DNA of 6,954 nucleotides from Paraprevotella sp. (GCA_021205005.1 JAJPYK010000238.1:3371-10324); one strand, 5' to 3'; counted from the stretch's first letter, positions 1 to 5,919 are shown. Notes: generated by a model from the sequence alone, not told the origin. Program-made: numbers and translations.

Positions 1-344
1 CGGATCGTTTTCACGAGCGCCTCACTTCCCAGCGCATTCAACAAATCGAATTTGCGCGCAGCGTCATACTCAAAATAGAAGCCGATGCCGGTAGCTAACA
101 ACACGGCACATATGATTCCGATCGTTTCGGCGAACTCCCATTCCATGAAAGCGACCACGAACGACAACAGAGCGGCAACCAATAGAATGCGGATTACCGG
201 ATCCTGAAATTTCTCTAAATAAAGTATCCATACCGATGGACGTTTCGGCGGCGTCAGTTCGTTATTGCCATAACGGCTACGGCTCTCTTCCACCTGCCGG
301 TCATTCAGTCCGACGTGCAGTGACTGTATTTTTTTTGTGCTCAT
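1..344 (-). CDS. Calcium-translocating P-type ATPase (PMCA-like), N-terminal part only
   Basis: The minus strand is open from ATG at 344 to the left edge, giving 114 complete codons; the rest of the gene lies outside the window. The protein begins MSTKKIQSLHVGLNDRQVEE. Residues about 8-70 look like the cation-ATPase N-terminal domain, including the QDPVIRIL stretch (47-54) that leads into membrane segment 1 (about 51-66). Segment 2 is about 74-91, followed by FYFEYDAARKFDLLNAL and then VKTIR, where the actuator domain normally begins. Family members are ATP-driven Ca2+ (or similar cation) exporters of the inner membrane, usually about 850-900 residues. The phosphorylation (DKTGT) and ion-binding segments are not in the window, so the transported ion is inferred. 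ATG 344 is the only sensible start and is preceded by an A/T-rich leader with a candidate promoter about 120 nt upstream. Confidence 0.88.
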   Translation of the reverse strand, partial: MSTKKIQSLHVGLNDRQVEESRSRYGNNELTPPKRPSVWILYLEKFQDPVIRILLVAALLSFVVAFMEWEFAETIGIICAVLLATGIGFYFEYDAARKFDLLNALGSEALVKTI

Positions 345-463
345 CTGTTTATTCTGTTTTTTATATTCTTCCCACCTATCATTTATCAAACGAAACGGGC
401 ATGATCGTATGACTCCCGTCCGCCCTCTTCATTCTTTTTCATTCTCCGGAAGATTTCCGATTG

Positions 464-493
464 CGAAAATACAATAGTTTCCGGAATAACAAA
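464..493 (-). promoter_or_regulatory. Candidate Bacteroidetes-type promoter for the P-type ATPase
   Basis: Read on the minus strand, TTTG (493-490) is followed after 18 nt by TATTTTCG (471-464), one mismatch from the TAnnTTTG -7 consensus. This would start transcription near 457 and leave a leader of about 110 nt before ATG 344. The spacing is slightly shorter than the usual 19-21 nt, so the call is tentative. Confidence 0.4.
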
Positions 494-668
494 AGTTTTT
501 CCTCATTTCTGTTCGCTTCGTTTCCATATTCAGTTCCCGGCAGATCTTTCAGGAACTTGTAGCGGTTGTTAACGGCTGCCTCGCTTGAATTACAACACAG
601 AATACAGGTTATCGATTTGATTTTAGAAAGTTTAACTCAAGGTATGATAGAGCATGATTTTTAATGGT
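494..668. other. Intergenic DNA with no recognised gene
   Basis: Together with the flanking promoter elements this belongs to a 545-nt stretch (345-889) between the divergent ATPase and nitroreductase genes. Apart from the two promoter candidates and a 35-codon open frame, I see no RNA gene, terminator or convincing coding frame. A minus-strand open frame at 609-857 covers the plus-strand promoter and has no family resemblance, so it is treated as chance. Confidence 0.5.
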
Positions 669-676
669 TACTTTTG
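669..676 (+). promoter_or_regulatory. -7 promoter element ahead of the small ORF and nitroreductase operon
   Basis: TACTTTTG matches the Bacteroidetes TAnnTTTG -7 consensus exactly and is identical to the -7 box of the tRNA promoter in this window. No good TTTG lies 19-21 nt upstream, so the -33 half is weak. The predicted start near 683 would give a leader of about 20 nt to ATG 705 and about 205 nt to the nitroreductase at 890. Confidence 0.5.
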
Positions 677-704
677 TAGAAGATGATCGCAAATAGCCAA
701 GACT

Positions 705-812
705 ATGGCAAAAGTAGATTACCTCTGGACTTTCAGCGGTGATGAGCCGCGGGCCGTTTTGGCATACGGGCGGTTTCAACAGCCACAGTTCAACATCCCG
801 TATCCTGAATAA
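705..812 (+). CDS. Possible 35-residue small protein or remnant upstream of the nitroreductase
   Basis: ATG 705 opens a 35-codon frame ending at TAA 810-812. The protein begins MAKVDYLWTFSGDEPRAVLA and ends NIPYPE. I do not recognise the family, and there is no signal peptide or membrane segment. The ATG lies about 20 nt after the expected start of the 669-676 promoter, a normal spacing for a first gene. The same frame stays open after the stop for another 23 codons (VKWNQFRGPLGKRDQDSH and onward, to TAG at 882-884), so a longer gene may have been interrupted by a stop codon. Alternatives are a leader peptide, a decayed gene or chance. No ribosome binding site decides the matter. Confidence 0.25.
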   Translation: MAKVDYLWTFSGDEPRAVLAYGRFQQPQFNIPYPE

Positions 813-889
813 GTTAAGTGGAACCAGTTTAGAGGGCCGTTGGGCAAGCGCGACCAAGATTCACATAATAATAACATACAATAGGAAAT

Positions 890-1402
890 ATGAACGAGAC
901 AATTGAAAAGCTGATTACTCGGAAGAGTTGCAAGAGTTATTTGGACAAGCATGTGGACAAGGCGCTGATTGAACTGATTGTGGCAGCAGGTTTGAACGCT
1001 CCATCGGGAATGAATGCACAGACACCGCGTTTCATCGTGGTTTCTGATGACGAAACGGTGAAACGTCTTTCCAAGATGAATGCCAATGTCATGGGAATGG
1101 ACTGTGACCCTTTCTATGGTGCGAAAGATGTAATCATCGTTGTGGCAAAGAAGGAGTTTACTTATATTTATGACGGTGCTCTTGCAATGGGCAACCTCAT
1201 GAACGCAGCTTGGGCACTGGGTGTTGACTCGCGTTGGATCCATCGGGCTAAAGAAATATTCCAGAGTAAAGAGGGGAAAGATTTGCTGAAGCAGTGGGGT
1301 ATCAAGGAAGATGTGGAAGGAATCGGCTTCTGCATACTCGGCTATGCAAAGGAGGAAAAGGAAAAGACAGTAATCAAAGACGGCAGAGTATTTTACGTCT
1401 AA
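890..1402 (+). CDS. Nitroreductase-family FMN-dependent oxidoreductase
   Basis: This 170-residue protein is a compact member of the nitroreductase fold, which binds FMN as a cytoplasmic homodimer and uses NAD(P)H to reduce nitro compounds, quinones or flavins. Visible landmarks are TRKSCKSY (10-17), which fits the N-terminal FMN-phosphate Arg and Ser motif; NAPSGMNAQTPRF (36-48), the classic APSxxNxQ flavin loop; DPFYGA (73-78); the helix DGALAMGNLMNAAWALGV (95-112); and GFCILGYA (146-153), followed by a lysine-rich tail ending RVFYV. Length is normal for the short clostridial/Bacteroides type. ATG 890 follows AGGAAAT, and the family N-terminus begins here. The HXXEE gene starts 11 nt after the stop, suggesting co-transcription from the promoter at 669-676. 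The natural substrate cannot be read from sequence. Confidence 0.92.
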   Translation: MNETIEKLITRKSCKSYLDKHVDKALIELIVAAGLNAPSGMNAQTPRFIVVSDDETVKRLSKMNANVMGMDCDPFYGAKDVIIVVAKKEFTYIYDGALAMGNLMNAAWALGVDSRWIHRAKEIFQSKEGKDLLKQWGIKEDVEGIGFCILGYAKEEKEKTVIKDGRVFYV

Positions 1403-1413
1403 CAGCCTTCATT

Positions 1414-2088
1414 ATGCTTAAGTTTTACAGGCGTAACTGGTATTATGTAGGAGGCGCACTTTTTGTCTTTCTATCGCATTTCATGGCATTCTGGGGTATC
1501 GACCACATGTCGCATATTCAAGTGATCCTGACATATAGCTTCATGGCTATGCTGGTGCATCAGTTCGAAGAATACGGTCTGCCCGGCGGATTCCCGGCTT
1601 TCTTCAACATTGCCTTTTGGGGAGAGAGAAAAGACTACGACCATTACCCATTCAATCCTAATACCGGCATGATAAACAATGTGTTCATCACCTATCCGTT
1701 CTATATCCTCGCCATCATTTTTCCGGGAGCCATTTGGTATGGGTTGATACAAATCGGACAGGGCATGGTGCAGATATGGAATCATGGTTATAAGAACAAC
1801 CAACTCTTGAAATCGTGGTATAATCCAGGCATGGCCTCTACTTTCCTTTTGCATTATCCCATAGGCATCTATTACATTTGGTATGTGGCCAGCAACCACC
1901 TCGCCACAACCCCTGACTACATCATTGGCGCCGTCGGTTCCCTGCTTACGATGGTAGTCATTTGGGTAGGTCCAGTGAAATTGCTCAGCAGTCGCAAGAC
2001 CAAATATCACTTTGACCAAGACCGCATGTGGGGATATGGAGAGAAGAAACTCAAGAATATGCTCAAAAAGGACGGTGTGGAAATATAA
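1414..2088 (+). CDS. HXXEE-domain integral membrane protein
   Basis: This 224-residue protein is hydrophobic. It has likely membrane segments at about 9-28, 34-50, 89-112, 141-160 and 167-190, and a basic, charged C-terminal tail (about 193-224). The naming motif HXXEE is at 49-53 (HQFEE), followed by YGLPGGFPAFFN; NP-containing stretches at 81-85 and 137-140, with His147, are further candidate polar sites inside the membrane. The family is uncharacterised; the clustered His and Glu suggest a metal site or intramembrane enzyme, which is inference only. ATG 1414 is preferred over an in-frame start at 1294, because the earlier one would overlap the nitroreductase by over 100 nt and add a non-hydrophobic, low-quality extension. 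It is probably the second gene of the nitroreductase operon. No clear terminator follows. Confidence 0.85.
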   Translation: MLKFYRRNWYYVGGALFVFLSHFMAFWGIDHMSHIQVILTYSFMAMLVHQFEEYGLPGGFPAFFNIAFWGERKDYDHYPFNPNTGMINNVFITYPFYILAIIFPGAIWYGLIQIGQGMVQIWNHGYKNNQLLKSWYNPGMASTFLLHYPIGIYYIWYVASNHLATTPDYIIGAVGSLLTMVVIWVGPVKLLSSRKTKYHFDQDRMWGYGEKKLKNMLKKDGVEI

Positions 2089-2360
2089 AAAAATGAATGC
2101 ACACAGTTATTAAAGAGATCATGTAAACAACTGCACGGATCTCAATAGCGGACGGAAAGTTCATTTCGCCCTACAAAAGCATAGGAACATTTCAGCAAAG
2201 TCCGGAGGGATAAATATCTGTGTCAGACTATATAAGAAACAAGAGGTAGACGAATCATGAAAATCTAAATAAGGGATTTGCTGAGGTCTCATATTTTATC
2301 GGCTTTTCTCTGACTAAGAGCTGAACTTCCATCCATTCCGCATGATTTTAGTCGATTTTA
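2089..2360. other. Intergenic DNA before the tRNA, no gene seen
   Basis: About 270 nt separate the HXXEE stop from the tRNA promoter. All frames are broken by frequent stops and no RNA fold stands out. A 6-bp inverted repeat (GAGATC at 2115-2120, GATCTC at 2138-2143) has a 17-nt loop and no T-run, so it is not a credible terminator. Confidence 0.6.
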
Positions 2361-2392
2361 TTTGCACATCTCAAAAAAACGTATTACTTTTG
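2361..2392 (+). promoter_or_regulatory. Promoter of the tRNA gene
   Basis: A full Bacteroidetes primary-sigma promoter: TTTG at 2361-2364, a 20-nt spacer, and TACTTTTG at 2385-2392, matching TAnnTTTG exactly. Transcription should start near 2399, about 20 nt before the mature tRNA 5' end. This is the best promoter in the window. Confidence 0.8.
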
Positions 2393-2418
2393 TATCCGAT
2401 TTCACATCTATACATCCC

Positions 2419-2492
2419 GGACTTGTAGCTCAGTTGGTTAGAGCAACAGACTCATAATCTGGAGGCCCTAGGTTCAAGCCCTAGCAGGTCCA
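2419..2492 (+). tRNA. tRNA with CAT anticodon (elongator Met, or Ile2 with lysidine)
   Basis: A complete 74-nt cloverleaf. The acceptor arms are GGACTTG (2419-2425) and CAGGTCC (2485-2491), with discriminator A2492. The D-stem is GCTC/GAGC, the anticodon loop CTCATAA carries anticodon CAT (2453-2455), the variable loop is AGGCC, and the T-arm is CTAGG TTCAAGC CCTAG. No CCA is encoded. The anticodon stem has four pairs plus an A-G mismatch at its top (27-43). It lacks the three G-C pairs above the anticodon loop that mark initiator tRNA, so it is not tRNA-fMet. Base choice in the acceptor and T-arm recalls bacterial Ile2 (CAU, modified to lysidine by TilS) at least as much as elongator Met; sequence alone leaves this open. 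Confidence 0.96.
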
Positions 2493-2499
2493 CGGTTAC

Positions 2500-2544
2500 A
2501 AATCACGCAAACGGTTCTGATAACGACCATTTGCGTGATTTTTT
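2500..2544 (+). terminator. Rho-independent terminator of the tRNA gene
   Basis: A perfect 12-bp stem, AAATCACGCAAA (2500-2511) pairing with TTTGCGTGATTT (2530-2541), with an 18-nt loop, continues into a T-run to 2544. It lies 7 nt after the tRNA and closes a single-gene unit. Confidence 0.9.
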
Positions 2545-2831
2545 AATTGGGCTGCTTCTTCTTTTCTGAATTTGACCGTAATTTTCATCTTCTTTTACGG
2601 CCGATTCGTCCGCCGTTTTCACGCTTTTCATCGGCCCCAGTTCCAAGACTTCCATCCGCTCTTCGCAAGAGACACAAGAAATCCGATAATCTTACGTATA
2701 CCCCCAACTTACTGTACAAAACACCGTCGATCTTCCACTCCTAAGCAAAGAGGGGACAAAATAAAGACGGACGTTTTCATCCATAAAATCATGCCTTTCA
2801 TCCTTTTTCTAAACCCCTTTTCTGTGGATAG
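2545..2831. other. Intergenic DNA between the tRNA terminator and the CDP-alcohol operon
   Basis: About 290 nt with no recognised feature. Two overlapping plus-strand open frames (2547-2744 and 2572-2901) cross it. They have biased Phe/Arg/Pro composition and no family resemblance, and the longer one begins with TTG and runs through the next gene's promoter, so I do not call them genes. It lies just 3' of a tRNA, a common integration position, but no integrase or repeat of the tRNA end is visible. Confidence 0.5.
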
Positions 2832-2863
2832 CTTGCACATTTCGTTTTTTTACTCTAATATTG
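2832..2863 (+). promoter_or_regulatory. Candidate promoter of the CDP-alcohol phosphatidyltransferase operon
   Basis: CTTG (2832-2835, one mismatch from TTTG), a 20-nt spacer and TAATATTG (2856-2863, one mismatch from TAnnTTTG) are correctly spaced. The predicted start near 2870 gives an A/T-rich leader of about 35 nt to ATG 2905. Confidence 0.45.
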
Positions 2864-2904
2864 CAGAAATTTTCGGTAGAAAGATTAAATTAAATTTTTG
2901 AGAC

Positions 2905-3846
2905 ATGACATCATCTACACTCAAAGAACGCGTACAAGCTACTATGAAATCAGAAGATACAGAAGGAGCTTTCGAATTATATGTAACCCGGACTCCCGGC
3001 TATCTTTGGGCTTTGCTGTTCAAAAAACTGCATGTACATCCCATTACGGTCACCCTATTGTCCATCGTCATCGGCGCGGCAGCCGGCTACTTCTTTTATT
3101 GGAACAGCCTCTATATGAACTTCATCGGCATGCTGCTCCTGATATGGGCCAACTGGTACGACTGCGCCGACGGACAATTGGCCCGCATGACCGGACAGAA
3201 AACTCTTATCGGACGAATCCTCGACGGATTTGCCGGCGACGTATGGTTCTTCTCCATCTACTTTTTCCTCTGTCTGAGGATGACACCCGAAACGGCGCCC
3301 TGGGGACGCCCCTGGAAGACCTGGATCTGGATCATCGCAGCCTATTCCGGCTTCTATTGCCATTCCAAACAATGTGCATTGGCCGATTATTATCGCAACA
3401 TCCACTTGTATTTCCTGAAAGGAAAGGACGGCAGCGAACTGGACAACTGCGCCCAGCAACGCACTTTGATGCGGGCATTACCTTGGAACGGCAAAGAATG
3501 GTTCCACAAGATATACTTGTATTTTTACGGCAATTATACGCAAGGGCAGGTAAAGATGACCCCTAAATTCCAGAAATTCTATCGGCTCGTACAGGCACGT
3601 TATAAGGGAGAATTTCCGCAAACGTTGCGCGATCGTTTCCGCACGGCCAGCTTGCCGCTGATGAAATACACCAATATTCTGACATTCGACACCCGAGTAA
3701 TCGTATTGTTCATATCGTTGGCCATCGGCAAACCGTGGCTCTTCTTCTGTTTCGAAATCATCGTACTCGAAGCTTTGCGCCTCTACACTTGCCACGTGCA
3801 TGAAAAATTCTGTGACCGATTTACAAAAGAATTAGAGAATGAATAA
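2905..3846 (+). CDS. CDP-alcohol phosphatidyltransferase family membrane protein
   Basis: This 313-residue inner-membrane protein carries the CDP-alcohol signature: Asp86, Asp89-Gly90, Ala93-Arg94, Gly103, Asp107 and Asp112 (DCADGQLAR, then GRILDGFAGD). Family enzymes bind two divalent metals through these Asp residues and move a phosphoalcohol or phosphatidyl group between a CDP-alcohol and a second alcohol. Here the last Asp is one residue further along than the canonical Gx3Dx3D; position 111 is Gly. Likely membrane segments are about 48-66, 69-85, 113-125, 138-152, 264-275 and 277-293. A polar insert (about 170-255, rich in Lys, Arg and aromatics) makes it longer than PgsA/PssA-type enzymes of about 180-240 residues. 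ATG 2905 sits behind an A/T-rich leader. Its stop overlaps the cytidylyltransferase start, implying coupled translation and a shared pathway. The acceptor and donor are unknown. Confidence 0.88.
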   Translation: MTSSTLKERVQATMKSEDTEGAFELYVTRTPGYLWALLFKKLHVHPITVTLLSIVIGAAAGYFFYWNSLYMNFIGMLLLIWANWYDCADGQLARMTGQKTLIGRILDGFAGDVWFFSIYFFLCLRMTPETAPWGRPWKTWIWIIAAYSGFYCHSKQCALADYYRNIHLYFLKGKDGSELDNCAQQRTLMRALPWNGKEWFHKIYLYFYGNYTQGQVKMTPKFQKFYRLVQARYKGEFPQTLRDRFRTASLPLMKYTNILTFDTRVIVLFISLAIGKPWLFFCFEIIVLEALRLYTCHVHEKFCDRFTKELENE

Positions 3847-4564
3847 GATTGCCCATGTGGTCCTCCTGCTGGCGGGAGGACACGGCTACCGCATGCACAG
3901 CAGCCGCCCGAAACAATTCATGGAAATCGCGGGTACACCGGTCATCTTCCACACCCTGCAAGTATTTCAACAGCATCCAGACATAGACCGTATTTATGTG
4001 GTTTGCAGTCCTGAATGGAAAGATTTTGTGGAAACTACGGTCAGAAAGGGAGGCATTGACAAGTTCGGCGGTACGTTTCCGGCCGGAGAGACCAGCATAG
4101 ACTCCCTGCGGAACGGCATACGAGGCCTGCAAAAAGAATGGAGAGACAAAAAACCGGCCGTACTGACCCACGAAGCCGTGCGCCCGCTCGTATCGGCAGA
4201 AGTCATCAGCCTCAACCTGCATACGTTCCACACGCACGGGAACGCCATCACGGCCATACGCAGCCACGAGGCCTACATGGTCAGTCCGGACGGCATTTCT
4301 TCGGAAAGCAGCATCCCGCGCGAGCACCTTTACCGCGCCCAAACGCCGCAAACATTCTATCTGAACGATCTGACAGAAACCTTTCATCGCGCGGACAGCC
4401 TGCACCTCAGCAACTCGCAATCGCTCTATACCTTGATGTCGGAGGTCCGTTCCCATCAGCCTCTCTATATCGCACCGGGATCGGAACAGAACTTCAAGCT
4501 TACGCTTCCGGAAGATCTTGAGGTGCTCGAAGCCATCCTGGCTTACCGCCGACGCCAGCCATGA
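3839..4564 (+). CDS. IspD/TarI-like cytidylyltransferase (CTP:alcohol-phosphate)
   Basis: This 241-residue soluble protein has the IspD/TarI Rossmann-like fold, which joins CTP to a sugar- or polyol-phosphate to give a CDP-alcohol and pyrophosphate. Visible motifs are LAGGHGYRM (11-19) with PKQF (24-27) for the nucleotide; TSIDSL (85-90); THEAVRP (110-116), matching the VHDAARP/THDSVRP motif with Glu112 in place of Asp; LYRAQTPQTF (164-173); and FKLTLPEDL (219-227), with the C-terminal Lys. IspD makes CDP-methylerythritol for isoprenoids and TarI makes CDP-ribitol. The LYxxQTPQTF and THxxVRP wording sits closer to TarI, and the Arg usually seen before the TSI/DSV segment is absent. The ATG lies inside the end of the upstream gene (ATGAATAA, 8-nt overlap), so the product likely feeds or shares substrate with that enzyme. 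Automated annotation would probably say ispD; I would not assign it. Confidence 0.85.
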   Translation: MNKIAHVVLLLAGGHGYRMHSSRPKQFMEIAGTPVIFHTLQVFQQHPDIDRIYVVCSPEWKDFVETTVRKGGIDKFGGTFPAGETSIDSLRNGIRGLQKEWRDKKPAVLTHEAVRPLVSAEVISLNLHTFHTHGNAITAIRSHEAYMVSPDGISSESSIPREHLYRAQTPQTFYLNDLTETFHRADSLHLSNSQSLYTLMSEVRSHQPLYIAPGSEQNFKLTLPEDLEVLEAILAYRRRQP

Positions 4565-4585
4565 CGCCCGTCCGGCGGCACACAC

Positions 4586-5713
4586 CTATCGTTTCGGAGC
4601 AAAATAACCGTGACGGGAACGCCAAAGATAGTGCCAGATTTTAAACGCGGGACTCCATATCACTTCGCCGGGATAATCCGCCAGAAAACGACTGTTACGG
4701 GACACGATACGACAAAAATGACGGAAAGGAGTCTCATCCGCAGGCCGGCAGGTACGGTTGTCGCCCTTACCGAAATTCCCGGCCAGCATAACCTCGCGCA
4801 ACAGACGGCAACCGCGTTCCGGTGCAGGAGGCAGCAATAAATATTCATCGGGCATGTCGAACACGGCTTGTAACACATACATCACGGCCGAAGCGAAGCG
4901 CACCAGATGCAATCGCTTCAAGACGCGCACGGCCTCTGCCCGCTCTGCATCGGAACAAGGTTGTTTCAGCACAAAATAATAATCCATCAGTTGGCGCAAC
5001 CCGATCCCCTCGTCCAACAAATGACGATGGATATGCACCAGCAAGTATACACGATTCATCTCCAACGTAGGCACCGGCACTTCGCCCACACGTTCGGGCA
5101 GTTCCACCCGATGGAGGATCGACAACGTCTTCCATTCCCGGAACAACCGCTGCAAACGTCGGTTCACCCGCCATTCGTTCATCCACGAAGGAGTGAAATG
5201 AAGCTCGATATCCGCCTCTTTCAACACAGGAAAATCCACATGGTGATAAACCACCTCCACGTCGGGACAGTAACGGCGCATATAGTCCACCAAAGCCTTG
5301 CGTCCGCTGTCCATCCACAAATCTATATCGCCGGGCATGCGGTGTAACGGACGGGGATAAAGCGTCGAAAGTCCCTGTCCCTTGAGCAGAACACACCCCA
5401 TCCTTTCCTGAGCGAACTTGTCGCAGACCATCACCACCGTACGATTCAGACGACGGTTGCGCTCCTCGATCTGCTGCACCAGGCCGATCCAGGGCATCAA
5501 TACGTCCATCGGCGGTTTCTGCATCAACGACAGACGCTCCACCCCGTCGAGCACGATGGCGCCCAAGGCTTGCTTACAGGCCATATCATAAACGGCAGCC
5601 CACCCGGACTTATCCAAGGGCACATTGCGGTCGCGACAGGTGCCTATGGCCAACCGGATGAGTTTATAAAACGCCTCTTCAGGCTGCATATAAGGATTTT
5701 TATTTTCAGTCAT
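4586..5713 (-). CDS. PF14907-like uncharacterised nucleotidyltransferase family protein
   Basis: This 375-residue protein has an N-terminal helical region (about 10-95), then a nucleotidyltransferase-like core: LLKGQGLSTLYP (109-120), RMPGDIDLWM (125-134) with the metal-binding Asp129 and Asp131 pair, and DIELHF (168-173), whose Glu170 fits the third acidic position. A long helical C-terminal part follows, including HIHRHLLDEGIGLRQLMDYY (227-246). This resembles the NTP_transf_5 family, common in Bacteroidales and often near polysaccharide genes; its reaction is unknown. The frame extends to a TTG at 5758, but that codon overlaps the perfect -7 element at 5756-5763, so ATG 5713 (MTENKNPYMQPEE) is chosen; ATG 5689 is a lesser option. 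It converges on the cytidylyltransferase with 21 nt between the stops. No signal peptide or clear membrane segment is visible. Confidence 0.85.
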   Translation of the reverse strand: MTENKNPYMQPEEAFYKLIRLAIGTCRDRNVPLDKSGWAAVYDMACKQALGAIVLDGVERLSLMQKPPMDVLMPWIGLVQQIEERNRRLNRTVVMVCDKFAQERMGCVLLKGQGLSTLYPRPLHRMPGDIDLWMDSGRKALVDYMRRYCPDVEVVYHHVDFPVLKEADIELHFTPSWMNEWRVNRRLQRLFREWKTLSILHRVELPERVGEVPVPTLEMNRVYLLVHIHRHLLDEGIGLRQLMDYYFVLKQPCSDAERAEAVRVLKRLHLVRFASAVMYVLQAVFDMPDEYLLLPPAPERGCRLLREVMLAGNFGKGDNRTCRPADETPFRHFCRIVSRNSRFLADYPGEVIWSPAFKIWHYLWRSRHGYFAPKR

Positions 5714-5755
5714 TTGTTCGTATCTTTCGTATAGACTTATCACATTCTGCCGATA

Positions 5756-5763
5756 CAAAGATA
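5756..5763 (-). promoter_or_regulatory. -7 promoter element of the nucleotidyltransferase gene
   Basis: Read on the minus strand, TATCTTTG matches TAnnTTTG exactly. The nearest upstream TTTG is only 14 nt away (expected 19-21), so the -33 half is not convincing. Transcription would begin near 5750, leaving a leader of about 37 nt before ATG 5713 and excluding the TTG start at 5758. Confidence 0.5.
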
Positions 5764-5855
5764 ATACTTTTCACACGCAAATCCTCATCTTCCGGCCCTC
5801 ATGTTATAAACCGCTATATTCCAACCTCTTGCAGCAGATCTACTTTTCCCTCTCA

Positions 5856-5919
5856 TCTCCGCAGGAGAACGACGGAACGACATGCGGAGAAAAATTTTCC
5901 GATATGCGGAGAAAAATTT
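5856..5919. repeat. Direct repeat pair with an inverted partial copy (possible operator)
   Basis: ATGCGGAGAAAAATTT occurs exactly twice, at 5882-5897 and 5904-5919. The start-to-start distance is 22 bp, about two helical turns. The core TGCGGAGA also occurs inverted at 5856-5863 (TCTCCGCA). Each direct copy contains a near-palindrome, GGAGAAAAATTTTCC or GAGAAAAATTTCTC. The cluster lies between two divergent genes, about 90 bp upstream of the nucleotidyltransferase -7 box and about 140 bp upstream of the lipoprotein -7 box. Binding by a regulator is inference; the repeats themselves are seen directly. Confidence 0.6.

Noticed and set aside
609..857. 82-codon minus-strand open frame
   Set aside because: Lies antisense to the -7 promoter element and the 35-codon frame, with no family resemblance or promoter of its own.
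2115..2143. GAGATC...GATCTC inverted repeat after the HXXEE gene as a terminator
   Set aside because: Only 6 bp with a 17-nt loop and no T-run.
2492..2560. tRNA 3' end as an attachment site for an integrated element
   Set aside because: No integrase gene and no repeated copy of the tRNA 3' end in the window; the tRNA is followed directly by its own terminator.
2572..2901. 109-codon plus-strand open frame, and the 65-codon frame at 2547-2744
   Set aside because: Phe/Arg/Pro-skewed composition with no recognisable family. The longer frame starts with TTG and runs through the likely promoter and leader of the next gene.
4546..4578. CCGCCG...CGGCGG inverted repeat spanning the cytidylyltransferase stop as a convergent terminator
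   Set aside because: Short stem, 21-nt loop, largely inside coding sequence and no T-run on either side.
5882..5919. CRISPR-like array
   Set aside because: Only two copies separated by 6 nt, far too short for spacers; better explained as a tandem binding site.
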